The notes: a model not told the origin generated them from the letters alone. A DNA stretch of 64,000 nucleotides from an uncultured Olleya sp. (GCA_947503885.1 CANNFD010000001.1:248001-312000), one strand, 5' to 3'. Shown: positions 26,826 through 36,066, numbered from the stretch's first letter. Translations and numbers: made by a program.

Positions 26826-27866
26826 TTACTTTACATATTCTATGGTTTGAGCAGCTTCTTCATTTATGTTATCAAAAAAACCTTGCTCATTCATCCACTT
26901 GTCGTTATATATTTTACTCATGTATCTTGATCCATGATCAGGGAAAATAACAACTATATTATCTGTAGCCTTAAATTCATTAGATTCATTAAGTTGTTTT
27001 AAAGCTTGCATTGCTGCACCAGAAGTATAACCTACAAATAATCCTTCTGTATTTGCTATTTCTCTTGCTGTATGCGCACTTTCTTCATCAGTTACTTTAA
27101 CAAAAGTATCTATTTGATCAAAATCAGTTGCTGACGGAATTAAGTTTTTACCTAAACCTTCAATTCTGTATGGATAAATCTCTTTATCATCAAACTCTCT
27201 AGTTTCATGATATTTTTTTAAAACCGAACCATAGGCATCAACACCAATAACTTTGATATTTGGGTTTTTCTCTTTTAAATACTTTGCAGTACCAGATATA
27301 GTCCCTCCTGTTCCACTACAAGCTACTAAATGAGTAATTTTACCTTCTGTTTGATTCCAAATTTCTGGTCCTGTAGAATGGTAATGTGCATCAATATTTA
27401 ATTGATTAAAGTATTGGTTAATATAAACCGACCCTTTAATTTCTTCATGTAAACGTTTTGCTACTTGATAATAACTTCTTGGGTCATCTGCACTAACATT
27501 TGCAGGACAAACATATACTTTAGCCCCCATGTTTTTAAGCATGTCTATCTTATCTGCTGAAGATTTAGAACTTACAGCTAATATGCAATTGTATCCTTTA
27601 ATAACACTAACCATTGCAATACTAAAACCTGTATTACCAGAAGTTGTTTCAATAATTGTATCTCCAGGTTTAAGAATACCTTGTTTTTCTGCTTGTTCTA
27701 AAATATATAATGCAATTCTATCTTTAGCAGAATGCCCAGGATTAAAAGCTTCAACTTTTGCTAGGTAATTTCCTTTAAAACTTGAAGTTATTTTTTTTAG
27801 TTTTATCATTGGTGTATTTCCAATAAGATCTAATACACTATCAAAAACTTGTTTATTTTGTTCCAT
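26826..27866 (-). CDS. capA: cysteine-synthase-family PLP enzyme, probable cysteate synthase of sulfonolipid synthesis
   Basis: A 346-residue fold-type II PLP enzyme. [13 protein letters not shown] and the Lys in [14 protein letters not shown] form the PLP site; the substrate loop [13 protein letters not shown] and the phosphate loop [14 protein letters not shown] are typical of cysteine synthase and cystathionine beta-synthase relatives. Several points suggest a different substrate: GHSAKDR replaces the usual GSVKDR, and the C-terminus is extended ([13 protein letters not shown]). Next to a capB-type acyltransferase the best reading is a cysteate synthase using sulfite and a serine derivative. 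O-acetylserine sulfhydrylase activity cannot be excluded from sequence alone. Confidence 0.7.
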   Translation of the reverse strand: MEQNKQVFDSVLDLIGNTPMIKLKKITSSFKGNYLAKVEAFNPGHSAKDRIALYILEQAEKQGILKPGDTIIETTSGNTGFSIAMVSVIKGYNCILAVSSKSSADKIDMLKNMGAKVYVCPANVSADDPRSYYQVAKRLHEEIKGSVYINQYFNQLNIDAHYHSTGPEIWNQTEGKITHLVACSGTGGTISGTAKYLKEKNPNIKVIGVDAYGSVLKKYHETREFDDKEIYPYRIEGLGKNLIPSATDFDQIDTFVKVTDEESAHTAREIANTEGLFVGYTSGAAMQALKQLNESNEFKATDNIVVIFPDHGSRYMSKIYNDKWMNEQGFFDNINEEAAQTIEYVK

Positions 27867-27938
27867 AAATGCTGTTTAAAAGCTACTTATTTTGAGTTTA
27901 AAAACACAAAACCTTGCAAAAATAAGCATTTTTTTTGA

Positions 27939-30008
27939 TTAATTATTAATTCCTTCCAATTCGAATAAAAACACATATTCTAAAGCGACCTCCTTTAAAG
28001 CTTCAAAACGTCCTGAAGCACCACCATGACCTGCATCCATATCTGTTTTTAATAATAATAAATTTTGGTCTGTTTTGCAGTCTCTTAATTTTGCAACCCA
28101 TTTGGCAGGCTCCCAATATTGTACTTGAGAATCGTGCAATCCTGTTGTTACTAAAATGTTTGGGTAAGCTTTTGCTACTACGTTATCATATGGTGAATAA
28201 GATTTCATGTAATGATAAAAATCTGCTTCATTTGGATTACCCCATTCGTCATATTCTCCAGTAGTTAATGGTATACTATCGTCTAACATTGTTGTAACGA
28301 CGTCTACAAAAGGTACTGCTGCAATTACTCCGTTATAAAGCTCTGGGTTCATATTAATAATCGCACCCATTAACAATCCTCCTGCACTACCACCCATTGC
28401 ATAAAGGTGTTTGTTAGAGGTGTATTTTTTTTCAATTAAATATTTAGAACAATCAATAAAATCTGTAAATGTGTTTAATTTAGATTTTAGTTTACCGTTT
28501 TCGTACCAAGGACGTCCTAAGTATTCACTTCCTCTAATATGAGAAATAACATAAATAAAACCTCTATCCAACAAACTAAGTCTAATAGAAGAAAAATAAG
28601 GATCAATAGTCGCACCATATGACCCATAGGCATACTGAAGCAATGGACTATTACCATCTAATTTTATGCCTTTTTTATAAATAATAGACATTGGTATTTT
28701 AACTCCGTCTCTAGCTGTAGCCCAAATCCTTTCTGAAATATAATTATCTTTATTAAAATTTTCATCTAAAACCTCTTGTTCTTTTTTAATCGTTTTGATT
28801 TTAGTTTTTAAATCATAATCAATGATAGAACTTGGTGTTGTTAAAGAGTTAAAAGAATATCTTAAAAAGTCACTATCAAAATCAGGGTTATTACCTATTT
28901 GTGCGGTATAAGTTTCGCTTTTAAAATCTAAATAATAATCTTCTGTTCCATCCCAACTAATAATACGTAATTGGTTTAGTCCATTTTCCCTCTCATTAAC
29001 AACTAAGTAATCTTTAAAAATTTCTATATCTTCTAACAACACATTATTACGATGTGGGATTACATCCTCCCAGTTAGATTTATTTGTATTGGCCTCATTA
29101 ACTTTTTGAAGCTTAAAATTAGTAGCGTTGTCTTTATTTGTTATGATATAAAAATCATTATTATAATGAGAAATAGAATATTCTAAATTTCTAACTCGTT
29201 TTTGAAACATCTTAAATTCAGCATCAGGAGTATTTGCGTCTAAAAACCTATACTCGGTAGTTTGTGTGCTAGAACTACCAATAACCAAATATTTTCTAGA
29301 TTTAGTTTTATAAACAAAGGTATTAAAGGTGTCATCCTCTTCATGATAAACTAATGTATCTGTTTCTGAGCCTTGTCCTAATTTGTGTTTATATATTTTG
29401 TCAGAACGAAGAGTTACCTCATTTTTTTTGGTATAAAACAAGGTTTTATTATCATTAGCCCAAGTAGAACTACCTGTAGTATTTACTATTTTATCCTTAT
29501 ATACCTCATTAGTTTTAAGGTTTTTTACATATAATGTAAATTGCCTTCTACTTACAGTATCAACTGAAAAACTAGCCAAAGTATTATCAGGGCTGATAGA
29601 TATACCTCCTAATTTAAAATAACTATGCCCTTCTGCTAATTGATTACAATCAAACAAGACTTCTTCTTCAGCTTCTAAAGTTTCTTTTTTTCTAGTATAA
29701 ATCGGATAGTCTTTACCTAGCTCATATTTAGTGATATACCAATACCCATTTAATTTATATGGGACACTTTGATCATCTTCTTTTACTCTAGATTTCATCT
29801 CTTCAAAAAGTGATTTTTGAAAAAATTCTGTATGTTTTAAAACAGCATCAGTATACTCGTTTTCAGCATTAAGATAGTCTAAAACCTCTTGGTCTTCTCT
29901 TTGGTTTAGCCAGAAATAATTATCTACTCTTAAATCATTATGCTTAATTAGTTTTTTTTCTACTTTTTTAGCTGTAGGTGGAGAAACATTAGTGGAAACT
30001 CTTGTCAT
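27939..30008 (-). CDS. ptrB: oligopeptidase B (S9 family serine peptidase)
   Basis: A 689-residue two-domain peptidase: an N-terminal seven-bladed beta-propeller and a C-terminal alpha/beta hydrolase. The catalytic triad is read as Ser541 in MGGSAGGLLMG, Asp626 in GLHDSQVQYWEP and His661 in DAGHGGASGRFE. GEYDEWGNP and VPFVDVVTTMLD are typical of oligopeptidase B, which cuts short peptides after basic residues. The start at 30008 (MTRVSTNVSPP) is preferred over an upstream in-frame Met at 30038 because the shorter form matches family length and lacks a signal sequence. It is divergent from ybaB, and a -7 match TACATTTG lies at 30036-30043 on the minus strand. Confidence 0.93.
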   Translation of the reverse strand: MTRVSTNVSPPTAKKVEKKLIKHNDLRVDNYFWLNQREDQEVLDYLNAENEYTDAVLKHTEFFQKSLFEEMKSRVKEDDQSVPYKLNGYWYITKYELGKDYPIYTRKKETLEAEEEVLFDCNQLAEGHSYFKLGGISISPDNTLASFSVDTVSRRQFTLYVKNLKTNEVYKDKIVNTTGSSTWANDNKTLFYTKKNEVTLRSDKIYKHKLGQGSETDTLVYHEEDDTFNTFVYKTKSRKYLVIGSSSTQTTEYRFLDANTPDAEFKMFQKRVRNLEYSISHYNNDFYIITNKDNATNFKLQKVNEANTNKSNWEDVIPHRNNVLLEDIEIFKDYLVVNERENGLNQLRIISWDGTEDYYLDFKSETYTAQIGNNPDFDSDFLRYSFNSLTTPSSIIDYDLKTKIKTIKKEQEVLDENFNKDNYISERIWATARDGVKIPMSIIYKKGIKLDGNSPLLQYAYGSYGATIDPYFSSIRLSLLDRGFIYVISHIRGSEYLGRPWYENGKLKSKLNTFTDFIDCSKYLIEKKYTSNKHLYAMGGSAGGLLMGAIINMNPELYNGVIAAVPFVDVVTTMLDDSIPLTTGEYDEWGNPNEADFYHYMKSYSPYDNVVAKAYPNILVTTGLHDSQVQYWEPAKWVAKLRDCKTDQNLLLLKTDMDAGHGGASGRFEALKEVALEYVFLFELEGINN

Positions 30009-30109
30009 TTGTTTTAAGTTGTTTACTGAGAATAGCAAATGTAAAGTTTAAAATTAGTTTGTTTAAAATTTATTCATATTTATTCAATCAAATTTTATTA
30101 GATAATTAA

Positions 30110-30117
30110 TAAGTTTG
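30110..30117 (+). promoter_or_regulatory. -7 element for ybaB
   Basis: TAAGTTTG fits TAnnTTTG and lies 28 bases before the ybaB ATG at 30146. No -33 TTG at ideal spacing. Confidence 0.45.
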
Positions 30118-30145
30118 CATAATTAACAATTAAAATATATTAAAA

Positions 30146-30460
30146 ATGTTTGGAGATTTAATGGGTAAATTAAAAGAAACCCAACAAAAAGTAGAGGCAA
30201 CAAAAAAAAGAATGGATACGGTTTTAATTGATGAAAAAAGTAATGACGACTTACTTAAAGTAACCATTACTGCTAATCGTAATATTAAGGCTATAACTAT
30301 TGACGATACACTTTTAGAGGATAAAGAACAATTAGAAGACTATCTTATTTTAGTACTTAATAAAGCTATTGAAAAAGCAACTAACGTACACGAAACTGAG
30401 GTTGCTGCTGTTGCTAAAGACGGGATGCCAAATATACCAGGGATGGATATGTTTAAATAA
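30146..30460 (+). CDS. ybaB: YbaB/EbfC family nucleoid-associated protein
   Basis: A 104-residue cytoplasmic DNA-binding protein: an N-terminal helix ([20 protein letters not shown]), a small beta-sheet ([17 protein letters not shown]), a second helix and a C-terminal tail ending [12 protein letters not shown]. Order and length match YbaB/EbfC, which binds DNA as a tweezer-shaped dimer. It stands alone here rather than next to dnaX or recR, its common neighbours in other phyla. A bidirectional terminator follows. Confidence 0.9.
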   Translation: MFGDLMGKLKETQQKVEATKKRMDTVLIDEKSNDDLLKVTITANRNIKAITIDDTLLEDKEQLEDYLILVLNKAIEKATNVHETEVAAVAKDGMPNIPGMDMFK

Positions 30461-30478
30461 AAAACAACTAATTAAAAC

Positions 30479-30509
30479 AAAAAAGGAAGCCAAATTGGCT
30501 TCCTTTTTT
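30479..30509. terminator. bidirectional terminator between ybaB and the OmpA-family gene
   Basis: AAGGAAGCCA pairs with TGGCTTCCTT around a short AAT loop, with A and T runs on the two sides, serving the convergent genes. Confidence 0.9.
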
Positions 30510-30535
30510 AATATATGAAAAGTATTAACTAATGA

Positions 30536-32767
30536 TTAGTTAGCATCAATTACTCTAAATTGAGTACGTCTGTTTGCTAAGTGCTCTCTTTCAGTACAAG
30601 ATACACCATCAGAACATCTGTTAGTTAATCTAGACTCACCAAATCCGTTAGATACAATTCTTGAAGAGTTGATACCTTTAGAAATTAAGTAATTTGTTAC
30701 AGCTTGCGCTCTTCTTTCTGATAAAGATCTGTTTGATTCTTTAGAACCTCTTGAATCAGTATGAGAAGCAATCTCTACAGATACACCATTAGCAAGAACT
30801 GGTAATAATTTAGCATCAATTTCTGCTTTAGCTGCTCCTGTTAAAGTTGCAGAACCTAAGTTCCAGTTTATGTTTAAGTCATTATACTCAACTAATTTAC
30901 AGTCTACTTCAGCCCAAGAAGTTAATCCTCCTTTAGTTTGTAAAACTTCTTTAGTTACAGTTTTAGTAACTGCAGGTACAGTAACTTCTTCAACCCTAGC
31001 ATCGCTAGCTAAAAGTGTTCTCTTTAAAGTTGTAGTTTTTTGAGGTACTTCAATTACTCTAGTTGTTGGAGGCGTTACCATAACTGTACGCTTCATTGTA
31101 GTTGTAGTTGCTGGAATAGAAACTACTCTTGTTGATTCTGGAGTAATGATGGTTTTTCTAATTGTAGTTGTTTTAGCTGGTACATCAATTGCTCTTGTAG
31201 TTGGTGGAGTCACCATAACCGTACGCTTCATTGTTTTAGTAACAGCAGGTATTTCAGATACTCTTGTTGTAGCTGGCTCAACTACTACAGTACGCTTCAT
31301 TGTTTTAGTCACCGCAGGAATTTCAACAACTCTAGTTGTTGGAGGCGTTACCATAACAGTTCTTTTAACTTCGTTAGTTACAGCTGGTACATTTACAACT
31401 CTAGTTGTTGGAGGTGTTACCATTACTGTTCTTTTAACTTCTTTAGTTACAGCAGGAATATCTATTACTCTAGTTGTAGCTGGAGATACTAATACTGTTT
31501 TCTTGATAGTTTTAGTTACAGCAGGAATTTCAACTACTCTTGTAGTTGGAGGCGTAGTCATTACTGTTTTCTTAACTGTTTTAGTTACAGCAGGAATATC
31601 AATTACTCTAGTTGTAGCTGGAGTTTGAACAACACGTCTTGTGTAAGTACCCATACCACAATCTGCAGCGTTATTACTTCCTTGATCACATCCAGGCTTA
31701 GTTATTACTTGTGCATCAGATGCTAGTTCAGTTGTATTAACTGTAATGTTTTGTGCTGGTATATTTTTGTAACACCAGTATCTACAATCGTTAGGATCGT
31801 TAGACTGACAATCTGCAGCAGGTGTATCACTCATACCCCATTTAGCAGTTGCAGGCTTAACTTCGATAGTTTGGTAACCAGAAGTAAACTTAGCAGGAAC
31901 TATAGATAATGTAGATCCAAATTCTTGTTTCTTATAAGATAATGTTTCAGTTCCCCATTTTGCAGGAATAACTTCTAAACGTTGACTAGCTTCTTGAACA
32001 ACCACTTCAAAACTTTCAGTTGAATATTGTGCAGGAACTATCTCTACTCTTGAAGATGCAGGTTGTACAACAACTTCTACATTTTCTGTAGCCCATTTTG
32101 CAGGTACAACCTCTAAACGTTGCCCTCCAGAATTTACTACTACAGTTTCTGTTCTTGTTTCGTATTGTGCAGGAACAGTTTCTAACTTAGTGTAAGCAGC
32201 CTGAACTACTACAGTTTCAGTTCTTGTTTCATATTGTGCAGGTACAACTTCTAAACGTTGGCTAGCTTCTTGAACAACAACTTCAAAACTTTCAGTTCCT
32301 AGTTTAGCAGGAATAACTGATAAAGATTGTCCGGCATCGTTAGATACTACTTCAAAGTTTTCTGTAGCATACTTTGCAGGTACAACTGTTAATTCTTGGT
32401 AACCTTCTTGAGTTAGCATTTCTTCAGTAGTTGTATCTGTAGATCCAGCAATTTTCTCTAATCTTTGAGATGCTTCCTGAGTCACTACTTCAAAAGTTTG
32501 AGTTTCGTACTTAGCAGGAACTACTGATAATTCTTGTCCTGCAGATTGCACAACAAACTCTTCATTCTCTGTTCTGTATTGAGCAGGAACTACTTTAAGT
32601 TTTTTGTATGCTGGTGCAACTTGCACTGTTACATCTTGGTTAACCCACACATCTGGAGTAACACAACGTTTGTAACATTTTCCTGGTTCAGGGTTTGTTG
32701 GTAAATCTTGTGCGAATGCAAATGTGCAAACAACAAAAGATAAAAATGTTAGTAATACTTTTTTCAT
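30536..32767 (-). CDS. OmpA-family outer-membrane protein with two ten-unit arrays of 23-residue repeats
   Basis: A 743-residue secreted protein: signal peptide (MKKVLLTFLSFVVCTFAFAQ), a short segment with CYKRC, repeat array 1 at residues 59-311 (units like VVPAKYETQTFEVVTQEAS), a Cys-rich linker (312-381, with DPNDCRYWCYK), repeat array 2 at 382-610 (units like TPPTTRVVEIPAVTKTIKK), then a C-terminal OmpA peptidoglycan-binding domain with EIASHTDSRGSKESNRSLSE and ANRRTQFRV. Both arrays have a 23-residue period and a VPA or IPA core in the same register. The protein probably anchors a long extended stalk to peptidoglycan. The role is unknown; structural, adhesive or gliding functions are possible. 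It is a single-gene transcript. Confidence 0.85.
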   Translation of the reverse strand: MKKVLLTFLSFVVCTFAFAQDLPTNPEPGKCYKRCVTPDVWVNQDVTVQVAPAYKKLKVVPAQYRTENEEFVVQSAGQELSVVPAKYETQTFEVVTQEASQRLEKIAGSTDTTTEEMLTQEGYQELTVVPAKYATENFEVVSNDAGQSLSVIPAKLGTESFEVVVQEASQRLEVVPAQYETRTETVVVQAAYTKLETVPAQYETRTETVVVNSGGQRLEVVPAKWATENVEVVVQPASSRVEIVPAQYSTESFEVVVQEASQRLEVIPAKWGTETLSYKKQEFGSTLSIVPAKFTSGYQTIEVKPATAKWGMSDTPAADCQSNDPNDCRYWCYKNIPAQNITVNTTELASDAQVITKPGCDQGSNNAADCGMGTYTRRVVQTPATTRVIDIPAVTKTVKKTVMTTPPTTRVVEIPAVTKTIKKTVLVSPATTRVIDIPAVTKEVKRTVMVTPPTTRVVNVPAVTNEVKRTVMVTPPTTRVVEIPAVTKTMKRTVVVEPATTRVSEIPAVTKTMKRTVMVTPPTTRAIDVPAKTTTIRKTIITPESTRVVSIPATTTTMKRTVMVTPPTTRVIEVPQKTTTLKRTLLASDARVEEVTVPAVTKTVTKEVLQTKGGLTSWAEVDCKLVEYNDLNINWNLGSATLTGAAKAEIDAKLLPVLANGVSVEIASHTDSRGSKESNRSLSERRAQAVTNYLISKGINSSRIVSNGFGESRLTNRCSDGVSCTEREHLANRRTQFRVIDAN
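30938..31624 (-). repeat. tandem 69-bp repeat array 2 inside the OmpA-family gene
   Basis: Ten consecutive units of 23 codons (one of 22) encoding variants of TPPTTRVVEIPAVTKTMKR. Some adjacent units are nearly identical at the DNA level, so recent copy-number change by recombination or slippage is plausible. Confidence 0.88.
31835..32593 (-). repeat. tandem 69-bp repeat array 1 inside the OmpA-family gene
   Basis: Ten units of 23 codons plus a decayed eleventh, encoding variants of VVPAKYETQTFEVVTQEAS. Unit 3 (residues 105-127) has lost the VPA core. The period equals that of array 2. Confidence 0.88.
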
Positions 32768-32980
32768 TTTTGTTAATTTAAATGGTTATTTATTAAAAAT
32801 TAATGTGCCGATTTAATAACGACTGTTCTCTAATTTCAAGCAAAAAAAATAAATATCAAACTATTAGCACTGTTTATTATTGGTATTGCACTAACATTTC
32901 GATGAAACGTGTCATTATTCGGATTAATAACTTTTTAAAATTTATAATTCAAAAGCTTTAAAACTAAATGTTTATGTTTT

Positions 32981-34000
32981 TCACAATTCTTTGATCACTT
33001 TAAGCATTCTATCATGCTGATTATTAGAATAATTCAAATGCGTAACCAATCTTAACTTATTATTCCCCATCCCAATTATTTTAATTTTTTTGTCAGAAAG
33101 TAACTCCAAAAATATTTTTTCTGTATACTTATCATTAAGCTCAAAAATTACAATATTAGTTTCTACAGGTTCTACTTTTTTAACAAACGAAGATAGTATT
33201 AAAGCATCTGCTAACTCTTTAGCTTTTTTATGGTCTTTTTTAAGTCTTTCTAGGTTGTTTTCTAGAGCATATAATCCTGCTGCTGCTAAAAAACCTCCTT
33301 GGCGCATTCCACCACCAAGTATTTTCCTAATTCTCATTGCATTTTTCATTAATTCTCCATCCCCTACTAAAACAGATCCAATAGGACAACCTAAACCTTT
33401 ACTTAAACAAACAGATATTGTATCAAAAGCTTCTCCGTATTGTTTTGTGCTTTCATTTTTAGCGACTAAAGCATTCCAAAGTCTTGCTCCATCAAGATGA
33501 AAACCTAATGCATTATCCTTACAGACTTGCTTAATTTTTAAAATTTCTTCAAAATCCCAACACGCACCACCACCTTTATTAGTTGTATTTTCAATTTCTA
33601 CTAAAGTTGTTAGTGGACTGTGGTAAAAATCTGGTGGGTTTATTGCCTCAATAACTTGCTGCGCTGTAAACATACCACGATCACCATCTATTAACTTACA
33701 AGACACCCCACTATTAAAGGATGCTCCTCCACCTTCGTAATTATAAATATGTGCGTATTTATCGCAAATTACTTGGTCTCCTGGATTAGTATGTAGCTTA
33801 ATTGCTGTTTGATTTGCCATAGTTCCGGTAGGGAAAAATAAAGCATCAGACTTACCAAATAATTTAGCTATGTTTTGTTCTAAAGCATTTATTGTTTCAT
33901 CTTCTTTATAAACATCATCTCCAACTTTAGCTTTTAGCATTGCCTCTAACATCTCTGGACTAGGCTTAGTTACAGTATCGCTTCTTAAATCTATATTCAT
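32981..34000 (-). CDS. ltaE: low-specificity L-threonine aldolase
   Basis: PLP enzyme of 339 residues that splits L-threonine into glycine and acetaldehyde. The N-terminus IDLRSDTVTKPSPEMLEAM is the family signature; FFPTGTMANQTAI, LGFHLDGARLWNA and the PLP lysine in SVCLSKGLGCPIGSVLVG are intact. Length is normal. It lies alone between the OmpA-family gene (213-base gap) and the divergently placed prfB. Confidence 0.94.
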   Translation of the reverse strand: MNIDLRSDTVTKPSPEMLEAMLKAKVGDDVYKEDETINALEQNIAKLFGKSDALFFPTGTMANQTAIKLHTNPGDQVICDKYAHIYNYEGGGASFNSGVSCKLIDGDRGMFTAQQVIEAINPPDFYHSPLTTLVEIENTTNKGGGACWDFEEILKIKQVCKDNALGFHLDGARLWNALVAKNESTKQYGEAFDTISVCLSKGLGCPIGSVLVGDGELMKNAMRIRKILGGGMRQGGFLAAAGLYALENNLERLKKDHKKAKELADALILSSFVKKVEPVETNIVIFELNDKYTEKIFLELLSDKKIKIIGMGNNKLRLVTHLNYSNNQHDRMLKVIKEL

Positions 34001-34098
34001 ACATTAAATTTTTAGTATAAAACTATTAAAAATTGTTGGTAAATATTTTTAAATCTTAGTAATAATTCTATTTTTGTTTTAAACCCTAATGATAGCTT

Positions 34099-35209
34099 AT
34101 GATAACTTCAGAAAACATAAAAGATCTTAATACACGTCTTACTTTGTTGAGACAATATCTTTGACATTGATGCTAAATTAATAGCTATTCAAAACGAAGA
34201 GGAACAGACCTTTGACCCTAATTTTTGGAATGACTCAAAAAGTGCTGAGTTAGTCATGAAATCCATTAGAGAGAAAAAAAAATGGATAACCGATTATAAT
34301 CAATCCAAAACACTAATAGAGGACCTTGAGGTTATATTCGAATTTTTTAAAGAAAACGAAGCGTCTTTAAAAGATGTTGAAGACCGTTACGAAAAAGCTT
34401 TAATTTTAATTGAAGATTTAGAGTTTAGAAACATGCTATCTGAAGAAGGTGATAGCTTAAGTGCTGTGTTACAGATTACTGCTGGCGCTGGAGGTACAGA
34501 AAGTTGTGATTGGGCTAATATGCTAATGCGTATGTATTTAATGTATGCCGAAAAAAATGGTTTTAAAGTTAAAGAACTTAACCTTCAAGAAGGTGATGTA
34601 GCTGGAATTAAAACCGTAACTTTAGAAATTGAAGGCGAATATGCATTTGGTTGGTTAAAAGGCGAAAACGGAGTCCATAGGTTAGTACGTATTTCTCCTT
34701 TTGATAGTAATGCAAAACGACATACCAGTTTTGCTTCTGTTTATGTATATCCATTAGTTGATGATACAATTGAAATTGAAATAAACCCTGCAGATATAGA
34801 AATTACAACTGCACGTTCAAGTGGTGCTGGTGGCCAAAATGTTAATAAAGTTGAAACTAAAGTACAACTTACACATAAACCATCAGGAATACAAATTTCA
34901 TGTTCAGAGACTAGGTCACAACATGATAACAGATCTAGAGCTATGCAAATGTTGAAGTCGCAATTGTATGAAATTGAATTACAAAAACAATTAGCACAAC
35001 GTGACGATATTGAAGCTGGTAAAATGAAGATTGAATGGGGAAGCCAAATTAGAAACTATGTATTACATCCATATAAATTGATTAAAGATGTAAGAAGCGG
35101 TCATGAAACCGGAAATGTAGATGCTGTTTTAGATGGTAATATTGCTCCCTTTTTAAAAGCATACCTCATGATGATGGGACAACAAGAAGTAGATAATCAA
35201 AACCTTTAA
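34099..35209 (+). CDS. prfB: peptide chain release factor 2, expressed through a programmed +1 frameshift
   Basis: RF2 releases finished proteins at UGA and UAA codons. The first 21 codons (ATG at 34099, product ending LLRQYL) run into an in-frame TGA at 34162; shifting +1 at CTT-TGA-C continues as [12 protein letters not shown] and stays open to 35209, giving 369 residues in total, the normal RF2 length. The anticodon-like SPF tripeptide ([12 protein letters not shown]) and catalytic GGQ ([13 protein letters not shown]) are present. The frameshift autoregulates RF2 level. A simple reading frame that starts at the Met at 34256 would cut the N-terminus. arsC-like genes follow at once. Confidence 0.95.
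34159..34165 (+). promoter_or_regulatory. programmed +1 ribosomal frameshift site of prfB
   Basis: CTTTGAC, preceded by TAT, is the canonical slippery sequence: CTT decoded in frame, in-frame TGA, then +1 into GAC. The bases before it (TTGAGACAATAT) lack the AGGGGG Shine-Dalgarno-like stimulator found in E. coli, in line with reduced Shine-Dalgarno use in Bacteroidota. Confidence 0.93.
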
Positions 35210-35211
35210 TA

Positions 35212-35553
35212 ATGATTAAAATATATCATAATCCAAGATGCAGTAAGTCCAGACAAGGTGTGCAGCTTTTAGAAGACACTAATAAAGACTTTGAAATTGT
35301 AAAATATTTAGATGATAATTTAACTAAACAAGAGCTAGAACAATTAATCGCCCTTTTAAAAATTAAACCTTTAGAATTGGTAAGAAAAAATGAAGCTATT
35401 TGGAAAGAAAATTATAAAAATAAAACACTAACTGATGATCAAATAATTGATGCTTTAGTAGCTAACCCTAAGCTAATAGAGAGACCAATTGTAACTAACA
35501 ATAATAAAGCAGTAATAGGTAGACCAACAGAAATAATTAAAACTATATTATAG
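35212..35553 (+). CDS. ArsC/Spx-family arsenate reductase-like protein, intact active site
   Basis: A 113-residue thioredoxin-fold protein with the glutaredoxin-dependent ArsC signature HNPRCSKSR, which places the catalytic Cys at position 10, and the C-terminal anion-site segment LIERPIVTNNNKAVIGRP. It fits ArsC-type arsenate reductases, although many members without an arsenic operon act in other redox roles. It starts two bases after the prfB stop, so expression is coupled to prfB. No arsenic regulator or efflux gene is nearby. Confidence 0.85.
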   Translation: MIKIYHNPRCSKSRQGVQLLEDTNKDFEIVKYLDDNLTKQELEQLIALLKIKPLELVRKNEAIWKENYKNKTLTDDQIIDALVANPKLIERPIVTNNNKAVIGRPTEIIKTIL

Positions 35554-35599
35554 TAAAACAAACTGATTAATAGCAACATTAACTTTCCCTTAAACTAAA

Positions 35600-35977
35600 A
35601 TGATAATTATATATCACAACCCTGAGTCTTCGGACTCAAACGCTTGCCTTGAAATTTTAGAAACTCATAAACATGACCATGAAGTTATTAAATACCAAGA
35701 CAAACCCTTAGATAAAATAAAACTTGTTAAAATAATTAACATATTAAATGTTAAACCAGTAGAGTTGATTAGAAAAGACAGTAAAATTTGGATAGAAAAC
35801 TTTAAACATTTTGAAGATGAAGGCCACCTATTTGACGACGACAATCTAATAGATATTATGATTGAATATCAAGACCTTATAGAACGACCGATAGTAATAA
35901 ATGGACAAAAAGCAGTAATTGGCAAGCCTGCAAAACGTATATTTGACATCATCCCTCAACAAAAAGCTTCATTATAA
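35600..35977 (+). CDS. ArsC-family paralogue lacking the catalytic cysteine
   Basis: A 125-residue protein clearly homologous to the preceding one (IYHNP start, LNVKPVELIRKDSKIWIENF, LIERPIVINGQKAVIGKP), but the active-site segment reads HNPESSDSNAC: position 10 is Ser instead of Cys and the following Arg is lost; a Cys occurs only at position 16. Classical arsenate reduction is therefore unlikely; an Spx-like binding or regulatory role, or use of Cys16, is possible. It follows the first copy by 46 bases and its stop codon is next to a terminator hairpin. Confidence 0.8.
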   Translation: MIIIYHNPESSDSNACLEILETHKHDHEVIKYQDKPLDKIKLVKIINILNVKPVELIRKDSKIWIENFKHFEDEGHLFDDDNLIDIMIEYQDLIERPIVINGQKAVIGKPAKRIFDIIPQQKASL

Positions 35978-35993
35978 ATGAAGCTTTTTTTAT
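35961..35993 (+). terminator. terminator overlapping the stop of the second ArsC-like gene
   Basis: AAAAAGCTTCAT pairs with ATGAAGCTTTTT around a short loop that contains the TAA stop; a T run follows. Confidence 0.85.
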
Positions 35994-36031
35994 TTAACAA
36001 ACCTTTAACCTCCCATGCTTAAACCAATGGG

Positions 36032-36039
36032 TATTTTTG
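36032..36039 (+). promoter_or_regulatory. -7 element for the TonB-type receptor
   Basis: TATTTTTG fits TAnnTTTG, 27 bases before the ATG at 36067. A -33 element is not obvious. Confidence 0.4.
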
Positions 36040-36066
36040 CGGTCATTTTAAGAAATTATAAATATC

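Noticed and set aside
31146-31628. 160-codon open frame on the plus strand inside the OmpA gene
   Set aside because: It is the antisense shadow of the 69-bp repeats, made of near-identical Val/Thr-rich blocks; the minus-strand gene explains it.
30938-32593. CRISPR-like appearance of the regular 69-bp repeats
   Set aside because: Units are contiguous, without unique spacers, and stay in frame in a single coding sequence.
34256-35209. RF2 starting at the Met at 34256
   Set aside because: This would remove the conserved N-terminal domain; the programmed frameshift restores a normal 369-residue protein.
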